Source: Mesostigma viride (taxonomy: Eukaryota; Streptophyta; Mesostigmatophyceae; Mesostigmatales; Mesostigmataceae). From it: a stretch of DNA of 64,000 nt. Under the pieces are notes generated by a model. That model saw nothing but the letters and a program-made list of their open reading frames with translations, ran no database searches and was not told where the DNA came from. Made by a program: the position numbers and the translations under genes. The DNA lies in NCBI GenBank assembly GCA_009746045.1, contig RPFO01000225.1, positions 1,634,454 to 1,698,453 of the forward strand, read 5' to 3'. This document shows, piece by piece, positions 57,901 to 64,000 of this stretch; positions within the stretch are counted from its first letter, which is position 1; each line of letters opens with the position of its first letter.

Positions 57901-60900
57901 ACCGGACCCTTGTTTATGTGCGCAGGAGAAAGGGTGAGAACGGCGGCCCACGTGGCACCGGACCCTTGTTTATGTGCGCAGGAGAAAGGGTGAGAACGGC
58001 GGCCCACGTGGCACCGGACCCTTGTTTATGTGCACAGGAAAAAGGGTGAGAACGGCGGCCCACGTGGCACCGGACCCTTGTTTATGTGCACAGCTCCACA
58101 TGCTACCCTTGTTTATGTGCATTCTCACAGCTCCACATGCTAGCTAAAATAAAGTAGTCCCAGCCTGGCAGACGCATAACAGTACAGATTTGTGCTATAA
58201 GTGTTCAGGACTTAACCATCCGATCCAGTCAGTCCAACCTTGGTCGTACAGACCACATGGTAGACAGTAATTTTTGCATCTGTCGCGACTGCACCTAGGT
58301 AAGGCGTGTGTAACCCACGCCGCAAAGTCGTAAGGCATCAATCCTGTGTATGAGGGTATTCTTCTTCTTTCCCGTCGTAGCCATGGCACAGTACTGCGTC
58401 AGCGCAGACATGACCCGACACATTCTGTAAGCGATCGGCTGGTTTTCGCATGCGACACGCGCTTGCTGCCGGCTCACGCTTGCGCGCCCCCGGTGCATTC
58501 AGAAGCTGGTACCTTTCTCTGCACTTGTCGGAATCGAGTCGCATGACAGTGGCTTTCTCTGCATCATAACAATGAAGGAGTCCATCCGGTCATCCAAGAG
58601 TCCATGCAGGAGGGACGAGGGAAACTAGGGGGGCTGCTTTCTTCTCATTCAATCTGTTGACGCCGTCGGAAGAGTTGATGAGGCTGGAAGCCATTTGTGG
58701 CACAAGTAGGGTGTCCTACCTGCATTGGCTTCGCGCGCAGGGCTGTTGGAACACTTTTTAAAATGAGAACCTCAGCATAGGGGCGTGCCTAGGTACATGC
58801 AAGCCCAGGGATCATGACAAGATGGCAGCAGCGCATGACTTGCTGGCGAGCATGCAAGCGTTTCAACACCCAGCTGCGGGGTGGCGGTGTTTGTTCGCAT
58901 GCTGGACGCCCTCAAGTTGCTCGTGGAGTAGTGCCGGCAGCAAAGTTGCGGCTTGACAGTCGCACCCGCGCCATCAAGGAGTGCAAGCAGACCATCCAGG
59001 CAGGATAAGGCGGCCGCCCAGGCATTTTGTTGCCAGTCTGTAACAGGCATACATCAACCTAAATGGTGACCGGCCACCTTCTCTCACCGACGGTGGCGAG
59101 GTGCTCCACAGATTGCAAAGAGGTGGGGCACCCGGTGATGTGTTAACGATGCACGAGGGTACCAGCAGGGGGGCGAATGGATTCATCCGTGGGCGCTCCA
59201 CCGCTTGGCAGTCGTGGAACACCTCGCCGAGGAAAGAAGCTGTTCGGCCATCATCCAAGTTGCTGAATGCCTGCCACATGCTGCCCTTGAACATCCGTAT
59301 TTACCCCCTTACCAAACTGAGCCCAAATGGTCTCCTCCTGCTCCTCGATAGCCCGGACGAGGGTATCCAGTTGCAGCTCTTGCTGCAGGCACTGCTTCAC
59401 AAGCAACTTGTGGGCGTTTAGCATGCGCTAGCGAGCACCGCCACCCGCAGATGGGTACTGCTGTCCCACACGCTCGCCAGCAAGCCCTGCGCTGCCACCA
59501 TCTTGTCACGGTGTGGATGTTGCCCGGCACATCGCAATAGTGCGGTGCTCGTTGCGAACCAAGTTCAGACAGCCCTGCACGCTTAGCCAGCGTGTTTTGA
59601 ACGCCAAGTTGCGTGTTTATGCGGCCACTTGTGTTAAGCATGCCCTGCCACATTGTCAGTGGTTCCAACGTCATCGCCAAGGGCACGACCCGCTATGCGT
59701 AGCGTTGAGCACTAACATCCAACAGGGCACCCGCGCGAAGAGCGGGTCCTGCTTGCGCTCCTGCGTGGATGCGCCGACGGTGACCGTGACAAGCCCAGCT
59801 GCGGCAGCCCTCGCCGTGATGTCAGCCAACAGCGGGCCGTCCCGCGCCTCCACGATCCCCCAGCCAGAGTTTTCACTCCAGTGGCGGGCGGGGCTATCGC
59901 ATCCTTGACCTCCTCCCACTCGCACAGGAGCTTAGGCAGCGCTGCGTGTTTGGTCACCTTGGTCCCCTGTGCCAGGGTGTGTGCCATGGATGCGAACGGC
60001 TTGAGCTTTAGGCGGCCGGGCGTAAGGAGGGGGGGTGACATACTCAGCGTTGCCTGCCACTGCGCGCTCCGCGTCTCTCGTGCACCCGCCTGCAGGCACG
60101 CCTCCTCCTTTGTGATGGCAGCCACGTGAAAATGGGTCACCGTGTACTTCTTGAACGTGTCATGCTGGAAGACATCGGTTTCCAAACCAAGTCCACGGGT
60201 GCTGTTGGCAAGCTCTGCGGAAAGCATAACCATCCTCCTCACCCAAGTGCAGCCTTGGAAAAGGCAACGCCCCATCGGGGTTCCACTTGCCGTCAACAGT
60301 CTGTCGATCCCCTTTGGCAGGTGGCGCCGCGATAATTGGAAGCAGAAGCAATCCGATGACAAGAGCATCGCATCCATCCAAAGGCTCATCCCCGTCGACA
60401 ACCTTGATGTGACCTTGATGGGATTGGCCCCTGGCACTACAGACTGAACCAGCATTACACCTGGCCCAGCCCTCACGCTCTCTGCGCAAGCAGCAACCCA
60501 CTGCTCGTTTTACCTGAGCCTTTTTGCCTCCTCGGGGGCAAATATCCACCATCGCCTCGGCTTTCCCACCGGTAAATATGGCCCCAATTCAACTTGGGAA
60601 AGTAGACCTGCCTTGCACTGGCGGGGAAAGCCAAAGGCGTCCTACCCCCAGCAGAATGAGAACTCCTTGTTAGCCCTGCAATAAGCTGCGGCGGCCCGGA
60701 TGGCCTAGACTGGCCGGCATCTGCCATGGCATATGGTAGGTGTATTACACCTACCATATCTTATGCCGTAAGATAGTAGAAAGCTATTGTAGTGGCTGAA
60801 AAAGTTCAAGGCTCGAGCAAGCGGCACCTGCAGCTAACGTGCTCAGTACTCAGTGCTCTGCTAAAGCTCACCAGCCGGCCGGCAGCAGCCAGCACGCATC

Positions 60901-62089
60901 AGCGGGGCATCCAGTGCGACACACAGCACATGCAAGGGGCGCTGTGCCCAGCTGCATGGCCACCCCAGTGGCGCAAGCCATGCCACTGGAGCGCCACCTG
61001 CAGCGACTAGGGAGGTTTGGGCGGAAGGTGTCATGGCGTGGGGCAAAAGGCCGCGACGATGGAGCGGGCAAGCTAGGGTAACGATAACACCCTGCTGAAG
61101 GATAACACGATGATCTTGTACTCAAACTTGGGCACACGCCGCATGTGTTTGGCCTCGAGCTAGCAGGTGCTGGGCTCGCTGACGAGAGATGCCGTTTGCC
61201 GTGCATAACAAAGGACGCCACCATCGGTCTAGAACAGTCGGTTCATGTTGCCCTCATGCATCCTCACCCCTGCTACCTGTGCTCTCCTCACCTGCCGCAC
61301 CCCAACTGTGCAACCCATTGGCCACGCAGGCGCTGCTCTCCCGCGGGGATCGCCGGCTGGGGCCGTTGCTGCAGCGCGTGCTGGGCTTCGGCAACTCCAA
61401 GGGCAGTTTCCGTCGAGCGTTCAAGGAATTGGAGGGGAGCCTGCCCCCCCTTGATTACTATGCTCATGCACAGGTGCGCGGCGCATTCACCAATAGTCAT
61501 GCCCAACAGGCAGTGCTGTAGTTGACGTTTGATTATTGAGTTGCGAAGGACTTTTGGCCCATATGCTGGTTTATTGTGAAGAGTTTGCTATAGTTTGCTT
61601 GGTCCCCGCGCATTGCAAATGTTTTAACCACGACGTTTGCTTCATGACCCGCGCATGTTAGGTTCACCTGCACATGGCCTGCTGAGCATCCGGCGTGGTT
61701 GGCATGCTCTGTCTAGATGATTTTTGTAAGCACTGAGCTCCCATTGCCTGTCGCTGCAAAGTTAACGGTAATGCTGACATTGGATGAATTTTGTCATCTA
61801 GTCAGTGAGTGTACTGAATGGCAGATTGCCTCGTGAGCTCGTTGCCAGCATGCATCACAGCCATTCACGCACACCGCACATAATGTGTCTCCAGTCTGGC
61901 CGTGCAGAAGTGTAAGTCCAGCCGTAGTGTCGCTAATGAAATGTTTGTACTTTCTGCATGATGCAACATGGCACACACATATGGCAGATGAAACCAGGCG
62001 AGACCATCCTGCCATGGAGCCACCTCCTGGGCCCCTTGCCTGAGGCAACATTGATAAAGCACCACGACCAGGCAGCAGCATTCTTTTAA
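42924..62089 (+). CDS. Radical SAM protein of the cyanobacterial/plastid type
   Basis: Fifteen exons: 42924-43306, 43459-43495, 44333-44482, 45927-45992, 46488-46658, 47343-47427, 48208-48314, 49468-49584, 50414-50520, 53204-53333, 54159-54254, 54787-54888, 56105-56233, 61330-61473 and 61988-62089 (1926 nt, 641 aa plus stop, every phase compatible). After a Ser/Arg/Lys-rich leader of about 110 residues, perhaps a plastid transit peptide, come IYAYPNEYTVGICSLGYQ, FGGGP, NPEP (217-220) and GDGEE (231-235). Next is the cluster motif C338-P-E-M-C342-R-F-C345 (CxxxCxxC), which should bind a 4Fe-4S cluster with S-adenosylmethionine. Then follow ESGS, KLYGMVGLPGE, STFVPK, HTPFQW, LLSRGDRRL and LPW. 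The whole sequence follows the order of a cyanobacterial radical SAM family related to B12-type radical SAM proteins (TIGR03960-like). No substrate is known to me. The start ATG is the first in the open frame. Confidence 0.92.
44483..44815 (+). repeat. 13-bp minisatellite starting at the exon 3 donor
   Basis: About 25 units of GTGGGTGGGCATG, with GGGAGGGC and GCGTGGGC variants near the end. The array begins at the donor of radical SAM exon 3 (CTGGATCAG then GTGGGTGGGC), so each unit repeats a GTGGGT donor core. Exon bases are not copied, apart from one G. Confidence 0.9.
45460..45765 (+). repeat. 32-bp minisatellite in radical SAM intron 3
   Basis: About 9.5 units (CACAGATCACCGCGTGGC, then ATCCGTCACCTGCG). 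GCGCACAG and GCACACAG variants are mixed. Open in all forward frames because 32 is not a multiple of 3; no exon similarity. Confidence 0.9.
47470..47658 (+). repeat. 21-bp minisatellite in radical SAM intron 6
   Basis: About nine units of GAGGGTCGTAGGATGGTTTA (plus T), with GTCGTAGG and GTCATAGG alternating. It begins about 45 bp after the exon 6 donor and does not copy it. Confidence 0.9.
49050..49130 (+). repeat. tRNA-related SINE-like repeat, copy 2
   Basis: GCCTTCGGATCAGGAGAC, then AGTTCGAATCCG about 45 nt later. It shares the GGATCAGGAGAC block and B-box-like motif with the minus-strand copy at 9680-9790. It lies in radical SAM intron 7. No functional cloverleaf. Confidence 0.45.
49335..49457. 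repeat. GTGC microsatellite and poly-C tract before exon 8
   Basis: A TGTG/TGCG simple repeat runs to 49424 and is followed by about 18 consecutive C (49439-49456). Ten bases later comes the GGCAG acceptor of radical SAM exon 8. The C run occupies the polypyrimidine-tract position. Confidence 0.85.
50505..50851 (+). repeat. Degenerate donor-derived repeat after radical SAM exon 9
   Basis: Exon 9 ends CGGCTCAG and the intron opens GTAGGGCTGCGCTCAG. Diverged copies of GCGCTCAGGTAGGGGGGC follow irregularly at about 50540, 50570, 50785, 50800 and 50830, and continue at 51992-52025 beyond an inserted foldback element. About seven copies, interrupted by two transposons. Confidence 0.65.
50574..50782. 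mobile_element. MITE-like element with imperfect inverted ends
   Basis: The left end GTTGGAGTTAGTACACATAT, TGGCCGGAATCC pairs with the right end GGATTCGGCCAATATTTGTA, CCAACTGG, with a few mismatches. About 205 bp, noncoding, inserted in the donor-derived repeat of radical SAM intron 9. Confidence 0.55.
50852..51991. mobile_element. 1.14-kb foldback element with about 525-bp arms
   Basis: The left arm 50852-51376 and right arm 51447-51991 are near-perfect inverted copies, starting AGTTAGCTGAGATACCTCGA, with a loop of about 70 bp. GTAGG borders both sides (50847-50851 and 51992-51996) and may be a 5-bp target duplication, although GTAGG is also common in the surrounding repeat. Open frames in the arms mirror each other and show no known domain. 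It is a non-autonomous DNA transposon in radical SAM intron 9. Confidence 0.85.
52663..53031 (+). repeat. 8-bp minisatellite (CATGGTGG)
   Basis: About 46 units of CATGGTGG with a block of CGTGGTGG variants near 52740-52780. It lies in radical SAM intron 9, upstream of exon 10. Confidence 0.95.
53820..53955. repeat. AT-rich inverted repeat in radical SAM intron 10
   Basis: ATAGTAGTATATAAATA and the roughly inverted TATTTATGATACTACTA flank an AT core. It contrasts strongly with the GC-rich surroundings and may be an AT-rich MITE; no ends were defined. Confidence 0.4.
55143..55250 (+). repeat. 28-bp repeat, four copies
   Basis: GTTGTAATAGGAATACGAGT, CATGTATT repeated about four times in radical SAM intron 12. 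Confidence 0.9.
55862..56093. repeat. ACCC/CCCA tetranucleotide tract before exon 13
   Basis: About 56 units of ACCC with a few CACC and CGCC variants, ending about 10 bp before the GCTGCAG acceptor of radical SAM exon 13. It therefore replaces the usual polypyrimidine tract. Confidence 0.95.
57190..58095 (+). repeat. 56-bp minisatellite in radical SAM intron 13
   Basis: Sixteen units spaced exactly 56 bp (first AAAGGGTGAG at 57201, last at 58041). The unit includes AAAGGGTGAGAACGGCGGCC and CTTGTTTATGTGCGCAGGAG. It therefore carries both a GGTGAG donor-like and a TGTGCGCAG acceptor-like sequence. Units differ by only a few bases. Confidence 0.95.
58814..60720 (-). pseudogene. Unrecognised antisense coding-like remnants in intron 13
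   Basis: The minus strand has a 254-codon open frame (60476-59712; contains DVFQHDTFKKYTVTHFHVAA and LPKLLCEWEEVKDAI). Another frame continues as SGWGIVEARDGPLLADITAR. Further along comes a coiled-coil-like stretch around 59430-59310 (VKQCLQQELQLDTLVRAIEE). A related segment lies on the plus strand at 58814-58960, so part is an inverted, diverged duplicate. Frame changes and stops suggest a decayed transposon ORF or nested gene. I do not recognise the family. Confidence 0.35.
60728..60757. repeat. Perfect short palindrome
   Basis: ATATGGTAGGTGTA, one T, then the exact inverse TACACCTACCATAT. It lies at the upstream edge of the antisense coding-like stretch in intron 13 and could be a transposon end or a hairpin. 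Confidence 0.6.
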
Positions 62090-63620
62090 CCAGAAATTCA
62101 TTGCGGAGTAGTCATGGCATGAAATGACTGGCTATGGTTGGAAACCCTTCAGGAATTTCTTGCTTGCCCTGTGTGGTTATTACACCACGGAAATTGTGGG
62201 GGCATAATAGCAGCCAATGGTGATGGACATTGGCAACCAGCACCACCCTATGTGTCTCAGTGATGGGATTTTTTTCACATGTATTGAGTCTAAGCGACAA
62301 GAATATTAGAATAACATCCTTGTAAAGTAAAGAAAGCCCACATTAATTTCCACGTTGAAAATGGAAGGTGGCGGTTGTCTCCTTGATAATTGGAACTTCA
62401 GTGTAATTATTCACAACACCGCGAGCCCCGCCAAATTTTTACATAAATTATTGTCCGGAATTCGTCCGAGATCTAGATTTTTCCCGCCACGCGAGAGGCG
62501 AAAACGACGAAAACACCCATGGCGGTCGAGCATGAGCTAGCGTTCTGAAACTTGCGTCATTGCAGCCGCTCGAGGTGTCAAAACGAAGCTTACATCACGG
62601 TTAATCCATGGAATAATTTTGGACTTATATACGCTGTGATTGCGACGCGGGCATTGAACGGGACAAAAAGTTTTTTTCACAGCGGACCAGTTTTTCGCGA
62701 AAACCGGATTTCTCGGTGGTACGTGTCTCAAAGTCTTGGTCACATGAGGATACGAAAATCCCGGCACGATAGCTCAGCTTGTTCGTTATAATATTTCCCG
62801 AAAACGTTAGTGTTTTCGTTTTTTGAGTTTCGCTTTTAATTGTCCGGCATTGACGCGAATAAATATGGGGGTGCGTAATCCGCCTGTTTCTTGCCTCATG
62901 CAATGCATATCTTTGTCGTCAGATAATCAGCTCTTTAGGCTATGCCCGACCTTCCTATACTGCCAGCCTGCGGCAGTAAGCCACCAGGGGATATGGCGTG
63001 CCCAAGGTTCCGCGCTAAGGCCGCTAATGGTCTTCCGGATGTGCAGTAAGTGCGGTAAAAGCTGCGAAAATTGCTTATAATGCCTGTAGGAAGCTGTTTG
63101 CGACAGTGTTTTCCAAGCGAGTTCATTGTTCTTTTGACGCCAGATACAAAAGGCAAAGGGGGGCATCGTTTTTATTAGTCGGCAGTGCGGTTGCGAGATG
63201 TGATGAGTCGGGCAGACGACCTCGCCACGACACGCTCGGCTCAAGCTTCGCATATCCCGGCTGCCATAAAGAAGCGCAGATTAAGCGAGGTGAGCGAGCC
63301 AGAGGGCCCAGAATCGTTGCTAACGCAAGGCAGCTTCTGAAAGGGTAGAAAGCTGGATTGTTAATACTTTCTCAAGAGCATGGTGCAGTGGTTATTGCCA
63401 CCTTGTCCAGATATTTGCCTTTGTCTTTCTGATTTAAAGACTGTTTGAAAGAGGAGTGGGAGCTCTCTCGAGAGCGTTTCCAACGTTGTTGCTTATTCAT
63501 TACTGTGAAGAAAGAGCCTTTTCAGTTGCTGACAATGAGATGGAAGCTGTCTCATGCAAATTACCCAGGCAATGCAAGTGGTGCAAGGTGAGGCCATGCA
63601 TGGCTGATGTTGCCTTCATT
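62090..63620. other. 3' flank of the radical SAM gene, no gene recognised
   Basis: Short open frames without motifs. TGTAA, a polyadenylation signal in green algae, occurs at about 62322, but a single pentamer is weak evidence. Confidence 0.35.
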
Positions 63621-64000
63621 CATGCGTGAGTTGAGCAGGAGACTGGCTGGGTGTGTGGCTGGCTAGGTGACCGGGGCGTGTATGGGGTGTTGCAATGGTG
63701 AGGGCATGCGAGGCGGGCATATGCCTGGCTGGTGTGGGTGTTGGGTACTTGGTTGGTTCGGTGATTGTGTTGTTGAGTGGTTAGGTGGTTAGGTGGTTGT
63801 GTAGCTGGGTGATTGGTTGTTTGGTTGTTTGATTGCCCAGAGAGCCTTGGGTGGGAGGCTTGGGCTATAGATGCTTCAAGGGATGCCTTGGCGTGGGTGG
63901 GTTCAATGGCAGGTGGCTGGCTTATAGGTGGATGCCTTGGTAAATGGCTGGCTGCGTAGGTGGGAGCACAGGCAGTTGGAGAGGGTGGGTGGCTGGCTGG
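63621..64000 (+). repeat. Low-complexity GGTTG/GGCTGG-rich sequence
   Basis: Irregular short repeats (GTGGTTAGGTGGTTAGGTGG, GGTTGTTTGGTTG, GGTGGCTGGCTGG) run to the end of the window. No coding exon seen. Confidence 0.6.

Overview
The window is nuclear DNA of a GC-rich, intron-rich and repeat-rich eukaryote, most likely a unicellular alga. The genes are split by GT-AG introns, with donors such as GTGAGC, GTGAGT and GTAAGT and acceptors ending in GCAG, often preceded by runs of C. Retroelement pieces and minisatellites lie throughout. One gene belongs to a radical SAM family that I know as cyanobacterial, which points to a plastid-bearing host. I cannot name the species.

I could assemble three genes by joining exons whose phases agree at every junction. 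(1) Minus strand, 30423 to about 10756, 14 exons, about 2034 residues: a soluble-type (ADCY10-like) adenylate cyclase with two cyclase domains, a response-regulator receiver domain lodged inside the first one, a P-loop ATPase and a long helical, TPR-like C-terminus. (2) Plus strand, 34103-39499, 7 exons, 316 residues: a mitochondrial carrier (SLC25 family) resembling S-adenosylmethionine carriers. (3) Plus strand, 42924-62089, 15 exons, 641 residues: a cyanobacterial-type radical SAM protein with a CxxxCxxC cluster motif.

Layout: 1-10.7 kb is transposon-derived. It holds a broken LINE reverse transcriptase, a restriction-like-endonuclease LINE fragment, a Gag-like zinc-knuckle fragment, small inverted-repeat elements and tRNA-related repeats. 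10.7-30.4 kb is the cyclase gene. 30.4-34.1 kb holds a hAT-type element with an 8-bp target duplication and a LINE fragment inside it. 34.1-39.5 kb is the carrier gene, with a 1.4-kb GGGA tract in intron 3. 39.8-42.5 kb holds a LINE 3' fragment and a TTAA-flanked element. 42.9-62.1 kb is the radical SAM gene, whose introns carry several minisatellites, a 1.1-kb foldback element and antisense coding-like remnants. From 62.1 kb to the end I recognise no gene.

The most unusual pattern is that many tandem repeats are copies of the local 5' splice site. In the cyclase gene the last bases of exons 2, 3, 5, 8 and 13 plus the start of the following intron have been duplicated, from about 3 copies up to about 134. 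Similar but smaller cases occur at exon 6 of the carrier and exon 9 of the radical SAM gene. The result is long arrays of consecutive potential splice donors. The receiver domain inserted within a catalytic cyclase domain is the second notable feature.
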